From: Helicobacter valdiviensis
GTDB taxonomy: Bacteria > Campylobacterota > Campylobacteria > Campylobacterales > Helicobacteraceae
Direction of reading: 5' to 3'
Assembly: GCF_003245365.1 (NCBI RefSeq)
Contig: NZ_NBIU01000004.1
Location: forward strand, 1 to 64,000
Length of the DNA stretch: 64,000 bases
Each line of letters begins with the position of its first letter. The stretch's first letter is position 1. A program made the position numbers and the translations under genes. The notes beneath the pieces were generated by a model that was given only the letters and a program-made list of their open reading frames with translations, was not told the origin of the DNA and ran no database searches. Positions 29,106 through 38,249 of the stretch are shown piece after piece.

Positions 29106-29636
29106 TTATTGAACCACAAAGTCTGTAAAGAAAATATTTGCCACTCTACCATCTACCAAAAATTCATTAATACGCTCTAAAAGCTCTTCTTTTAGCTTCT
29201 GCTTACCTTTTGTAGTTTGAATCTCTTCTAAAGTTTTAGAGCTTAAAACTGTAATTACAGTATCGCGAACAATATCTCTTTTGGTATCCAATTCTGTTTG
29301 TAAAGTTGGAGCACTAAGCTCTAATGCTAAAGAGGCTTTCAAATAACGCTTGCCACCTCCTGAAGTCATAAGATTTACAATGAATTGATCCATAGGATAC
29401 ATTTGCCCTACACTCAAAAGATTTCCACCTCCCCCTTGAGCACCTGCTTGCTGTGTTGTTTGAGGTTGTTGTTGTGCTTGGGGTTGCTCATCGCCTCCAC
29501 TAAAAATCAAGATAGCCACAACAATTAAAATAATTAAAAGTAATGCAACAACTCCGATAATGATAAAAAGTATCATTTTATTTTGTTTCAAACTTGCTAA
29601 TTTAGATTCTTTTTTCTCTTCAACTTCTTCAGCCAT
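29106..29636 (-). CDS. fliL: Flagellar basal body-associated protein FliL
   Basis: The 176-residue protein has a basic cytoplasmic start, one membrane helix (about 20-45), a Gln/Gly-rich linker (about 52-75) and a periplasmic FliL domain (MDQFIVNLMTSGGGKRYLKASLALELS...) ending in FFTDFVVQ. FliL surrounds the stator units of the flagellar motor and increases torque. With PflB near 53 kb it points to a polar, high-torque flagellum. acpS follows three bases later. Confidence 0.92.
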   Translation of the reverse strand: MAEEVEEKKESKLASLKQNKMILFIIIGVVALLLIILIVVAILIFSGGDEQPQAQQQPQTTQQAGAQGGGGNLLSVGQMYPMDQFIVNLMTSGGGKRYLKASLALELSAPTLQTELDTKRDIVRDTVITVLSSKTLEEIQTTKGKQKLKEELLERINEFLVDGRVANIFFTDFVVQ

Positions 29637-29662
29637 AACATTCCCTTTATAAAAATTTCTAT

Positions 29663-29668
29663 ATTATA
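29663..29668 (-). promoter_or_regulatory. -10 box for fliL
   Basis: On the minus strand TATAAT lies 27 bases before the fliL ATG, preceded by a T-rich stretch, as in Helicobacter vegetative promoters. Confidence 0.55.
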
Positions 29669-29710
29669 GCAAAATTTTAATGATATTAAACAAACTTTTT
29701 TATGTCTTAA

Positions 29711-30778
29711 TTAGTTTCTTAAATAACTTCCCAACCATTTTAATTTATCTTGATAGCGTTTAAAAAGCTCTTTAATATTGTCATCATCAATATGTCCATC
29801 AATATCCATAAAAAAGCAATAACCAAAATCCCCATCACTTTGTATATTGGGTCGTGATTGTATAGAAGTCATATTAATATTTAAGTCTTTTAAATCATAA
29901 AGCAAATTATAAAGTGCCCCTGGTTTATTTGTGTGGGATAAATTTGCAAAAATAGATGTTTTATCTTGTGTGCTTTTTTGGTTTTTAAAATTACTTACAA
30001 TAATAAAACGCGTTTTATTAGTAGAATTATTTTCAATATTATTAAATAAAATGGGTGTATTGTATAATTTTGCGGCAATATGAGAACAAATAGCAGCACA
30101 TTTTTCATCGCTTGATGCAAGTTGTGCAGCACGCGCAGTAGAATCTACTGGAATTTTTTCAATATGATCTAGGCTATGTTCGCTTAAAAACTGCGAACAT
30201 TGTCCAAAAGCAATATCTTTAGAATAAAGCACTTTAATATCTTTTAGATTAGATGAAAGACTAGCAAAACAATGATGTATAGGCATATAAATTTCAGCTA
30301 CGATTTTTAGTTCAGTTTTTTTAAGTAAATCTAGTGTTTCCCCTACTGCTCCATTTTGATTATTTTCTATAGGAATTACCGCATAATTTGCGCGTTTGTC
30401 TTCCACACTTTTTAAAGTGGATGCAATAGTATTGCAAGGAAAATACTCACACATCGCACCAAAACGGCTTTCAGCTGCTTGATGTGTATAGCTCCCAAGA
30501 GGACCAAGATAAGAAACACGCTCAGGCAATTCTAAATTTCTACTGACTGCAAAAATTTCTAAAAAAATGGATTCAATTGCGTTTTTATTAAGAAGACTAA
30601 GAGATTTTGCCCCCAATCTATCAAGAATTTCCTTTTCCCTATCAGGACGATAAATAGGTGCTTTACTTTTTAGTTTTGCTTTTCCTATCTTTTTTACAAT
30701 CCCCATACGCTTTTCTAAAAGCTCTACAATCTCATTATCAATCCCATCAATTTCTTCTCTAAAAGCTCTTAAATCCAT
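29711..30778 (-). CDS. pheA: Chorismate mutase / prephenate dehydratase
   Basis: The 355-residue bifunctional enzyme turns chorismate into prephenate and then phenylpyruvate. The N-terminal 90 residues are an AroQ-type chorismate mutase (LRAFREEIDGIDNEIVELLEKRM). The dehydratase domain follows (VSYLGPLGSYTHQAAESRFG; IPIENNQNGAVGETLDLL; NKTRFIIVSN), and an ACT domain from about 270 ends with the regulatory QSRP in place of the usual ESRP. It starts 10 bases after lysA, so they form one operon. Feedback by phenylalanine is expected from the family. Confidence 0.94.
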   Translation of the reverse strand: MDLRAFREEIDGIDNEIVELLEKRMGIVKKIGKAKLKSKAPIYRPDREKEILDRLGAKSLSLLNKNAIESIFLEIFAVSRNLELPERVSYLGPLGSYTHQAAESRFGAMCEYFPCNTIASTLKSVEDKRANYAVIPIENNQNGAVGETLDLLKKTELKIVAEIYMPIHHCFASLSSNLKDIKVLYSKDIAFGQCSQFLSEHSLDHIEKIPVDSTARAAQLASSDEKCAAICSHIAAKLYNTPILFNNIENNSTNKTRFIIVSNFKNQKSTQDKTSIFANLSHTNKPGALYNLLYDLKDLNINMTSIQSRPNIQSDGDFGYCFFMDIDGHIDDDNIKELFKRYQDKLKWLGSYLRN

Positions 30779-30788
30779 CTTTACCCCC

Positions 30789-32045
30789 TTATTTTTGCAT
30801 TAATTCTTTTTCGTTTTGGATAAGCTCTTCAAAATTTTCTCTTTTTTTAACAAGCTTTTCCTTGCCTTTCTCAAAAGCCACTTCAGCACATTTTAAACGC
30901 GTATTATAATTACTTCCCATACTCGCACAATATGCACCTGCACTCATCACACACAAAAGATCATTGTGTTCTAAAGAAGGTAAAGATATATCCTTGCCTA
31001 AAAAATCCCCGCTCTCACACACAGGCCCTACTATATCTGCCTTTGTTTGTTCTCCACTTTTTAAAGCCACAATCTTATGATAAGCATTGTATAAACTAGG
31101 ACGGATTAAATCATTCATCGCACCATCAACAATCACAAAGCGTTTTTTATCGGTTTGTTTTTCATACAAAACACTGCTTAAAAACACGCCACAATTCCCC
31201 ACCAAAAATCTTCCTGGCTCGCAAATAATCGTTAAATCAAGCCCTCTTAAAGCTTCTAAAATACTTTGTGCATAATCATAGGGCTGGATAATCTTCTCAT
31301 CTTTATAAGTAATTCCTAAACCCCCACCTATATCAAAAAACTTTAAATCAATTTTTAAAGCAATAAGACTATGTGCTAAAGAAGCTATTTTTTTAGCAGA
31401 TTCTTTAATGGGATCTAACTGTGTTAGCTGCGATCCTATATGAAAATGGATAGCAATAGGCTCTAGGTGGGGAGAATTTTTTGCATACACATACATTTCT
31501 TTTGCTACTTCAACACTAACACCAAATTTATTTTCTTGTAAACCCGTGGAAATATAAGGATGTGTTTTAGGATCAATATTAGGATTTACACGCACAGAAA
31601 TTCTAGCACTTTTGCCCAATTCTTTAGCAATTTTTTCCACTCTAAACAACTCTTCTTTGCTTTCTAGATTTAAAAACAAAATATCAAGTTCTAAAGCTTC
31701 TTTAATCTCACTATCTTTTTTACCCACACCACTAAAAATAATTTTATATTTTGGAATACCTGCTAAAAGAGCCCGTTTAACCTCTCCTATAGAAACACAA
31801 TCTGCCCCACTTTCTAAAGAGGCTAATTTTTGCACTAAACTAAGATTAGAATTTGCTTTTAATGCATAGCATATCAATGCTTTCCTGCCTGAAAATGCTG
31901 CTTTTAACTGTTTATAATGCTCCTCTATTCTATCAAAATCATAAACATAAAGGGGAGTGCCATACATTTTGGCAACTTTTTTTAAATTTTCTTGTGTTAA
32001 ATTGCCACTCAATGTGGGCTCATTGCTTAAAATGACTTGTTCCAT
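30789..32045 (-). CDS. lysA: Diaminopimelate decarboxylase
   Basis: LysA makes L-lysine from meso-diaminopimelate, a PLP reaction. The 418-residue sequence has the PLP lysine in ICYALKANSNLSL near residue 63, HFHIGSQ, GGGLGI and EPGRFLVGN, and the C-terminal catalytic cysteine region GPVCESGDFLG with AGAYCASMGSNYN. Length and order are standard. It leads the lysA-pheA operon. Confidence 0.95.
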   Translation of the reverse strand: MEQVILSNEPTLSGNLTQENLKKVAKMYGTPLYVYDFDRIEEHYKQLKAAFSGRKALICYALKANSNLSLVQKLASLESGADCVSIGEVKRALLAGIPKYKIIFSGVGKKDSEIKEALELDILFLNLESKEELFRVEKIAKELGKSARISVRVNPNIDPKTHPYISTGLQENKFGVSVEVAKEMYVYAKNSPHLEPIAIHFHIGSQLTQLDPIKESAKKIASLAHSLIALKIDLKFFDIGGGLGITYKDEKIIQPYDYAQSILEALRGLDLTIICEPGRFLVGNCGVFLSSVLYEKQTDKKRFVIVDGAMNDLIRPSLYNAYHKIVALKSGEQTKADIVGPVCESGDFLGKDISLPSLEHNDLLCVMSAGAYCASMGSNYNTRLKCAEVAFEKGKEKLVKKRENFEELIQNEKELMQK

Positions 32046-32105
32046 AATCTTCCTAAAAATATAATTTCACAAAAAGTTTATATTGTATAGCAAAAAGCCT
32101 TAAAG

Positions 32106-33263
32106 TTATTTGGTTTTTTTGCTAATAGATAAAACCATACCAATCATAATACAACTTGCAAGAAGCGAACTTCCCCCATAACTTAAAAAAGGCACAGCAA
32201 TTCCTTTAATAGGAATAAGCCCTGTAATCCCAAAAGCATTAATCAAAAAAGAAAAACCCAAAATTAACCCAATCCCCGAACAGAAAAGATAATAAATAGT
32301 ATTTTGAGAGCGGATAGCGATTCTAAAAATTCTAAACAACATAAAAATAAAAAGACACACCACAAAAAATAATCCCAAAAAACCAATCTCTTCAGTAATT
32401 CCCGCCAAAATAATATCCGTATGCACTTCACTTAAAAACCCGAGCTTTACAAGCCCATTTCCAAGCCCTTTACCTAAAAAATCTCCATTTTCAATTGCAC
32501 TTAGTGAATATTGGATTTGATAAGGCTCTGGAAGATTTTCCACCCTAAGAGAATTTTGCACAGAAGCAGGCAATAAAGAGAGAATAAAATCTTGTGTTCC
32601 TGCCCACCAAGCTTTAATACGCATAATTCTATGTGTGCTTGTAATAATCACCACAAAAAAGAGACTAAAAGCTCCCACTAAAAGCATAAGAAAAAAGCGA
32701 AAACTACTCCCAGCAAAAATCATCATTAAAGCCAAAGTCATACCTAAAAGCACGATTTGTCCAAGATCATTTTGCAAAATTGCTATTAAATAAACAGCAA
32801 TCAAAAAAATTCCAACATAAGGCAAGAAAGTTAAAAACTCTTCTTTAAGACTTTTTTGCTCCAAAAGAGAAAATTTTCTTGAAAAGCTCCAAGCCAAAAA
32901 TAGCACAAAACCTATTTTAAAAAATTCCACAGGCGCTAAGGAAAAAAAAGGAAGTCTAATCCAACGCTTTGCACCCCCTGCACTTGTTGCAAGACTTTCT
33001 GGCAAAAAATGCATAATAAACATTAAAAAAATTCCACCAAAAAATAAAAAAAAGCCAAATTTCACCACATAAGCATCAGGATTTCTTCTTGAAATCCACC
33101 ACATAAGAATAATTCCCAAAACTCCTGCTATAAGCTGTCTTAAAAAAAAATGAAAAGAACTATAACCATAATACAGCACAGCAAAGCTTGAGAGCGAATA
33201 AGAAAAAATAATGCTAATAGTTATTAGGCAAGCAGTTGCCAAAAATAAAGGACGATCAACCAT
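32106..33263 (-). CDS. ftsW: SEDS-family peptidoglycan polymerase, FtsW type
   Basis: The 385-residue protein has about ten membrane segments and the SEDS landmarks: GAKRWIRLPFFSLAPVEFFKIGFVL near 95-120, QNDLGQIVLLGMTLALMMIFAG near 165-187, and the C-terminal GLIPIKGIAVPFLSYGGSSLLAS. SEDS proteins polymerise glycan strands from lipid II with a partner PBP. I favour FtsW (division) over RodA from the sequence pattern, but the neighbourhood gives no proof. It lies three bases after the metF-family gene. Confidence 0.85.
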   Translation of the reverse strand: MVDRPLFLATACLITISIIFSYSLSSFAVLYYGYSSFHFFLRQLIAGVLGIILMWWISRRNPDAYVVKFGFFLFFGGIFLMFIMHFLPESLATSAGGAKRWIRLPFFSLAPVEFFKIGFVLFLAWSFSRKFSLLEQKSLKEEFLTFLPYVGIFLIAVYLIAILQNDLGQIVLLGMTLALMMIFAGSSFRFFLMLLVGAFSLFFVVIITSTHRIMRIKAWWAGTQDFILSLLPASVQNSLRVENLPEPYQIQYSLSAIENGDFLGKGLGNGLVKLGFLSEVHTDIILAGITEEIGFLGLFFVVCLFIFMLFRIFRIAIRSQNTIYYLFCSGIGLILGFSFLINAFGITGLIPIKGIAVPFLSYGGSSLLASCIMIGMVLSISKKTK

Positions 33264-33266
33264 TTG

Positions 33267-34187
33267 CTAATTGTAGCATAATTCACCCAATATTTTTTCA
33301 ATTATTTCTAGTTTATTTGCACTCATAATATGAATTTTTGGATGAAGCTTCATTAAATCTTTAAAAAGTTTTTTGCTTTTTTGTATGCCAATTTTTTCTT
33401 CATTGTATGTATTTTGCGCTTCTTTTAACTCTATAAGCCAATCTTGTGGCACAAAAACTCCTGGAAGCTTATTGTGTAAAAAAAGTGCTGTCTTGTAAGT
33501 TGTAATAGGGAAAAAACCAAATACTAACATACAATTTTTATTCAGTTCCTTATTAATAGAATTAATAAACTCTAATAACTCTTTTGCATTTTGCAAATCA
33601 TAAACGGGTTGTGTGAAAATCGCATTTGCTCCATTTTTAATCTTTTCATACATTTTTTTATAAAGATTATCTTTATTATTTGCATAAGCATTCAAGACAC
33701 TAAAAGCATAAATAGGTTTATTCTCGCCAAAAATTTCCTTTCCATTAATATCCTTTTTGGAGTTTAGCTGTGAAATAATCTTTAAAAGCAACTGGCTATT
33801 TCCTTCAAAAACTGGTCTTGCTTGGATTTGATTCCCATGCCTTAAAGGATCTCCTGTTAGTGCTAAAACAAGCCTTAAATCAAGACTATTCATACCAATT
33901 AACTCACTTTGCAAAGCAAGAGTATTCTTATCTCTCATTGCCATTGTAGTGATAGAAGGGATATTAAAATGATTTTGCAATTTCAAACTTGCAAGAAGTG
34001 AATTATGCTTTAGTTTTGCCAAAGGAGAATCAGTGCAAACAAACGCATCTATCACATCTAAAATTTTGCTTTTTTTTAAAAGCGTAAAATGTTCCTCTAA
34101 ATCAAAGCTAATCGGCACAGAAAATTCATAAGTATAACACTTTTCTTTACTTTTTAAAATTTCAATAAAATTTTCTATTTTATTCAT
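33267..34187 (-). CDS. Methylenetetrahydrofolate reductase family protein
   Basis: The 306-residue TIM barrel matches the MetF family: YTYEFSVPIS with the catalytic glutamate, LVLALTGDPLRHGN near 105-118, NGANAIFTQPVYDLQNAKELLEF and LVFGFFPITTYKTALFLH. MetF reduces methylenetetrahydrofolate to methyl-tetrahydrofolate for methionine synthesis using FAD. Two ATGs lie in tandem; the second (34187) has AAGGAA at a better distance. The sequence is somewhat divergent from E. coli MetF, so activity is likely but not certain. Confidence 0.82.
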   Translation of the reverse strand: MNKIENFIEILKSKEKCYTYEFSVPISFDLEEHFTLLKKSKILDVIDAFVCTDSPLAKLKHNSLLASLKLQNHFNIPSITTMAMRDKNTLALQSELIGMNSLDLRLVLALTGDPLRHGNQIQARPVFEGNSQLLLKIISQLNSKKDINGKEIFGENKPIYAFSVLNAYANNKDNLYKKMYEKIKNGANAIFTQPVYDLQNAKELLEFINSINKELNKNCMLVFGFFPITTYKTALFLHNKLPGVFVPQDWLIELKEAQNTYNEEKIGIQKSKKLFKDLMKLHPKIHIMSANKLEIIEKILGELCYN

Positions 34188-34419
34188 CATATTTCCTTAA
34201 ATTTGCAAGTTTTTTATCTTGCAAAATCCATAATTTACCCTAATATTTTACTTCCATTAGTAAAATATTTAAAAAATATCTTAAAATATTTTAGAATAAT
34301 ATCAATATTTTTATAAATACAAGTTGAATTTTAAATTTTTAACATATTTTGTTACATAATTTTTTATATAAAATCACTTTTTAATCTTTAAGTTTTAAGT
34401 TTTGTTAGTAAAAAAATAG

Positions 34420-34425
34420 TATAAT
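34420..34425 (+). promoter_or_regulatory. -10 box for the maf-ccoS operon
   Basis: TATAAT preceded by AG and an AT-rich tract of over 200 bases lies 33 bases before the maf ATG at 34458. No clear -35. Confidence 0.6.
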
Positions 34426-34457
34426 TAGTAGTTTTATTTTATACAAAAGTTAGAAAT

Positions 34458-35000
34458 ATGCTTAGATTGTGCTCTACTTCCAAAATAAGAAGTCATCTTT
34501 TAAAGATGAATAATATACCTTTTATCCAAAGTGATAATTTTTTTGATGAAGAGAGCTTACAAATAGATAATCCTAAGGATTTTGTTTATCATGCAACCTT
34601 AGGAAAGCACAAGAGTGCAATTGATACTTATGGGCTTTCCTTGCCTCTTTTAATAGCCGATAGCGTGGTTATGGTGGAGAACAAATTGCAAAGAAAAGCA
34701 AAAAATCTAAGCCAGGCAAGAGAATTTTTGCAAACCCAAAGTGGTAATTGCCTTAGCATTCTAACTTGTATGATTTATCACTCACAAAGTAAATTTTTTA
34801 TTGACATTAGTGCAACTTACTATGAATTTGAAAAATTTCAAGACAATGATTTAGAAGATTATCTTTCAAGTAATCTTTGGAAAAATAAAGCAGGTTGCAT
34901 TATGTGTGAGGGCTTTCATTCTCGCTATATTAAAAGGCAAATAGGCTCTAGCACTAATGCTCTAGGTTTGAACATTGAAGTTCTAAAAACTTTTCTTTAA
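34458..35000 (+). CDS. maf: Maf-like nucleoside triphosphate pyrophosphatase
   Basis: The 180-residue protein begins LRLCSTSKIRSHLL (family signature S-x-S-x-x-R), has ATLGKHKSA near 48-56, LIADSVVMVENKL with the metal-binding aspartate near 71 and the QAREFLQTQSGN region. Maf proteins hydrolyse non-canonical nucleotides such as dTTP/UTP analogues. It opens a three-gene operon; AAGGAG for ccoS overlaps its stop codon. Confidence 0.85.
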   Translation: MLRLCSTSKIRSHLLKMNNIPFIQSDNFFDEESLQIDNPKDFVYHATLGKHKSAIDTYGLSLPLLIADSVVMVENKLQRKAKNLSQAREFLQTQSGNCLSILTCMIYHSQSKFFIDISATYYEFEKFQDNDLEDYLSSNLWKNKAGCIMCEGFHSRYIKRQIGSSTNALGLNIEVLKTFL

Positions 35001-35009
35001 GGAGTTAAT

Positions 35010-35207
35010 TTGAATACCGCTATGGTAGCTATTATGCTTGCTACCTCAATCATTATTGGACTTTTAGGACTTATTGCATTTGTATGGGGACTAAAAAACG
35101 GACAATTTGATGATGAAAAAAAGATGATGCAAGGCGTTTTATTTGATTCTCCTGAGGATTTACAACATGCTGCAAATGCAAAACCTAATAAAAAGGATAC
35201 AAAATGA
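35010..35207 (+). CDS. ccoS: cbb3-type cytochrome oxidase assembly protein CcoS
   Basis: The 65-residue protein has one N-terminal membrane helix (about 5-28, IIIGLLGLIAFVWGLKNGQFDD) and the conserved GQFDD motif, followed by DSPEDLQ. CcoS is needed to mature the cbb3 oxidase, the main terminal oxidase of microaerobic Helicobacter. The start is TTG with AAGGAG upstream. Its end overlaps the flavoprotein gene by 4 bases (ATGA). Confidence 0.9.
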   Translation: MNTAMVAIMLATSIIIGLLGLIAFVWGLKNGQFDDEKKMMQGVLFDSPEDLQHAANAKPNKKDTK

Positions 35208-36163
35208 GTAAAATTTATAATATTGCAATCATTGGAGGAGGGCCTGGAGGCATTGCTTCTGCTGTAGAATCTGTTATCTTAGGCATTAAAGATGTGATTT
35301 TATTTGAAAAAGGCGAAGGACATTCCACAACAATTAGAAAATTTTATAAGGATAACAAACGCGTAGATAAAGATTACAAAGGACAAAAAATAGAGCTCAA
35401 TGGAAATATCTATTTTTGTGATGGAACAAAAGAAAGCACGCTAGATCTTTTTGATGAAATTATTCAAAAAAATTATTTTGAAGCAAAATTCCAAACAGAA
35501 GTGGAATCCATTAAAAAAGATGGGGATTTTTTTATTATCCATACAACCAACAATACAGAAATTAAAGCAAAATTTATTATTATATCCATTGGTAAAATGG
35601 GGCAACCTAACAAGCCTTCTTACCCTATTCCTTCTTCTATTCGCTCTTTAGTAAATTTTAACCCCAATAGTGTTTTACCCAATGAACATATTTTAGTTGT
35701 AGGGGGTGGAAACTCTGCTGTAGAGTATGCTTGTGTTTTAAGTGAGAGCAATCCTCTTACGCTAAACTACCGCCGTAATGAGTTTTCAAGAATCAATCAA
35801 ATCAATAAAGACAATCTACAAAATTGTATAGATTCTAGAAAAATTACCCCAAAGTTAGGCGTAGATATTGAAAGCCTAGAAGATAAAAATGGAAAACCTA
35901 AAGTAAATTTTACTGATGGTAGTTCTAGTGTATTTGATAGAATTATCTATGCTATTGGTGGTATGGCACCCGTAGATTTTCTTAAAAAATGTGGTCTAGA
36001 ACTTGATGAACACGGTGTGCCAAAGATTGATGAAAACCATCAAAGCTCTGTGGAAAAAATATATATTGCTGGTGATATTCTCTATAAAAATGGAGGTTCT
36101 ATTGCAGCAGCCTTAAACCATGGTTTTCACATTGTTCAAGAGATTAATTCTAAACTTTCTTAA
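35204..36163 (+). CDS. YpdA-like FAD/NAD(P)-binding oxidoreductase
   Basis: The 319-residue protein has FAD-binding GGGPGG at residues 11-16, a second dinucleotide site in HILVVGGGNSAVEYA near 160-175, and AGDILYKNGGSIAAALNHG near the C-terminus. It lacks a CxxC pair, so it is not a thioredoxin reductase in the strict sense. It resembles YpdA/bacillithiol-disulfide-reductase-like proteins. The context after ccoS suggests a role in redox or metal handling for the oxidase, which is inferred only. A terminator hairpin follows at once. Confidence 0.82.
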   Translation: MSKIYNIAIIGGGPGGIASAVESVILGIKDVILFEKGEGHSTTIRKFYKDNKRVDKDYKGQKIELNGNIYFCDGTKESTLDLFDEIIQKNYFEAKFQTEVESIKKDGDFFIIHTTNNTEIKAKFIIISIGKMGQPNKPSYPIPSSIRSLVNFNPNSVLPNEHILVVGGGNSAVEYACVLSESNPLTLNYRRNEFSRINQINKDNLQNCIDSRKITPKLGVDIESLEDKNGKPKVNFTDGSSSVFDRIIYAIGGMAPVDFLKKCGLELDEHGVPKIDENHQSSVEKIYIAGDILYKNGGSIAAALNHGFHIVQEINSKLS

Positions 36164-36178
36164 GGCTTTAAGCCTTAA
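36160..36178 (+). terminator. Terminator hairpin after the YpdA-like gene
   Basis: TTAAGGC (36160-36166), loop TTTAA, GCCTTAA (36172-36178), followed by ATTTAACTTTCTTT. It begins within the stop codon. Confidence 0.65.
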
Positions 36179-36763
36179 ATTTAACTTTCTTTCAAGCTAA
36201 ATCTTCCTATAAATACACACTTATTTACCACAAATATTCTTTAAAGCATTAATTATTTGCATTATAACTTCTACACTCCAATTAAAACCTAACCCCTATT
36301 ATCTTTAGCTTTTTTGTAATCCTATAAATTGCTAATATCTACAATGTAAAAATATTTATACATTCTCTTATTCTCCTCCATAATCATAAAATAATCCTAA
36401 TAATAAATTTGATACCAAGTTGCAGTCTTATATAAGCTATCTTTCCTAAATAGTCCATATTTATAAATTCATAATTTTTACAAGCTTGCTAAAAACTAAA
36501 AACAATTTAACTATCTATTAAAATGAAATTTTAAAATTAAAAGTGGTATTTTGTTTTTAAATATCAAAACAGCTTTAATCTTAAAAGTATTTTTATAGAA
36601 GCTTTAAAAAACAATCAAAATATTCAAGTTTTTGTATAATTATCTCCAAAAGTTACAAAATCATAGACTACATACTTTAATATACAAGATAGTTAAAATA
36701 CGATTAAGAGATATCTAAAAAGAAAGTTATATTAAAAGTTAAAATTATTAAGCAAAAATGTAA
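36179..36763. other. AT-rich gap, no gene seen
   Basis: Very AT-rich with many stops in all frames. I see no gene, RNA or clear repeat here. A hairpin-terminated plus-strand operon ends at its left edge, and a possible gene remnant lies to its right. Confidence 0.5.
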
Positions 36764-36997
36764 TCGCTAAAAACACTTTTAGATTTTAGGATAGAATATA
36801 TTGGTTATAGTATCATATTAACTAATCTCTACACAGCTTTTAAAGATTTATTTAGGATAAAAACACTAAACATTTTACTTTGCATCAAGTTTTTAGAAAT
36901 TAAAATTGGAACTTTTTATGTGATTAATATCGCTTTTGAGATTTTATTAGATATTTCTAAGAAAGCTATTCTATTTAAATACCTCCTCTATCTCTAA
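36764..36997 (+). pseudogene. Possible remnant coding frame, no start
   Basis: A 77-codon stretch is open on the plus strand in an otherwise stop-rich gap. Its first codons follow an in-frame ATG-TAA (36758-36763), so no start is left. The translation includes RIEYIGYSIILTN, AFKDLFRIKTL and LEIKIGTFYV. The order recalls the C-terminal part of IS4/IS1634-type transposases (GY..ITN, YK.LW.IE, LEIRP), but the match is weak. It may be a dead transposase fragment or chance. It does not resemble trpA, which might be expected after trpB. Confidence 0.25.
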
Positions 36998-37031
36998 AAC
37001 TAAGAAGAATACAGCCTAATGTCTAGGAGAA

Positions 37032-38237
37032 TTACTCTCCATAGCCGTATTTTTCAACAATAAAATCAAGATCCTTATCGCCTCTGCCACTTAAATTTAC
37101 TAAGATTTTTCTCCCTTTTAAGTGAGGAGCGATTTTTAGTGCATAAGCTAGTGCATGGCTTGATTCAATGGCAGGTATAATTCCTTCTTGACGACTTAAC
37201 TTGAAAAAAGCTTCTATAGCTTCTTCATCAGAGATTGTAGCTACTTTTGTCCTTCCTATGCTATGCAAATAAGCATGTTCTGGTCCTACACTAGGATAAT
37301 CAAGCCCACTTGCCACACTATAAACAGGTGCTGGATTTCCTCCATCATCTTTCAACATAATAGAATTAAATCCATGCATAATCCCCTCTTCCCCATAACT
37401 TAAACTAGCTGCATGCTCTCCAAATCCATTTCCCTTACCTAATGGTTCAACTCCCACAAGCTCCACAGGATCATCTACAAATGCACTAAAAATCCCCATT
37501 GCATTGCTACCACCCCCCACACAAGCCACAACAACATCTGGCAATTCTCCGCTCATTTTCAAAAACTGCTCTTTACTCTCAATTCCAACAATAGCCTGAA
37601 AATCTCTTACCATTTTAGGAAAAGGATGAGGACCCACCACAGAACCTATTGCATAAATTGAATTTTCCATATCTTTTAAATAAGCTTCAAATGCACTATC
37701 TACTGCTTCTTTAAGAGTTTTAGCTCCATGAGTTACTGGAATAACTTTAGCTCCTAAAATTTTCATACGCACAACATTAGGATGCTCTTTTAAAATATCC
37801 ACTTCGCCCATATAAATTTCACATTCTAGCCCAAAATAAGCTGCCGCAGTAGCCAAAGCAACTCCATGCTGTCCTGCACCCGTTTCTGCTATTAGCTTCT
37901 TTTTGCCCATAAATTTTGCCAAAAGTGCCTCTCCCATACAATGATTTAGCTTATGTGCTCCTGTATGGTTTAAATCCTCGCGTTTTAGATAAATCCCTGC
38001 TCCTCCACAAGCTTTTGTGAGATTGTGTGCAAAATAAATGGGAGTAGGACGCCCTTGAAAATGTTCCCTAATCTTTCTCAATTCCGCAATAAAATCACTA
38101 TTTTGTGCAATCAAATTATAAGAATCACTAATCTCTTGCATTGCCTTTTTAATTTTTTCATCTACAAAGCTACCACCAAATCTCCCAAAAAATCCTTCCT
38201 CATTAGGAAACTCTTTCAAATAAGGTTTATTTTGCAT
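37032..38237 (-). CDS. trpB: Tryptophan synthase beta-like subunit, orphan
   Basis: The 401-residue PLP protein has the lysine in [16 protein letters not shown] near 84, the glutamate in [21 protein letters not shown] for the phosphate and [11 protein letters not shown] at the end, so the indole-plus-serine reaction is likely. Several normally invariant stretches differ, for example [12 protein letters not shown] instead of HKINN.LGQ.LL, and the segment [26 protein letters not shown]. No trpA or other trp gene adjoins it; downstream is a decayed gap. It may salvage indole or do another beta-replacement. AAAGGA precedes the ATG; it follows a membrane-protein gene. Confidence 0.85.
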   Translation of the reverse strand: MQNKPYLKEFPNEEGFFGRFGGSFVDEKIKKAMQEISDSYNLIAQNSDFIAELRKIREHFQGRPTPIYFAHNLTKACGGAGIYLKREDLNHTGAHKLNHCMGEALLAKFMGKKKLIAETGAGQHGVALATAAAYFGLECEIYMGEVDILKEHPNVVRMKILGAKVIPVTHGAKTLKEAVDSAFEAYLKDMENSIYAIGSVVGPHPFPKMVRDFQAIVGIESKEQFLKMSGELPDVVVACVGGGSNAMGIFSAFVDDPVELVGVEPLGKGNGFGEHAASLSYGEEGIMHGFNSIMLKDDGGNPAPVYSVASGLDYPSVGPEHAYLHSIGRTKVATISDEEAIEAFFKLSRQEGIIPAIESSHALAYALKIAPHLKGRKILVNLSGRGDKDLDFIVEKYGYGE

Positions 38238-38249
38238 TTTAATTCCTTT

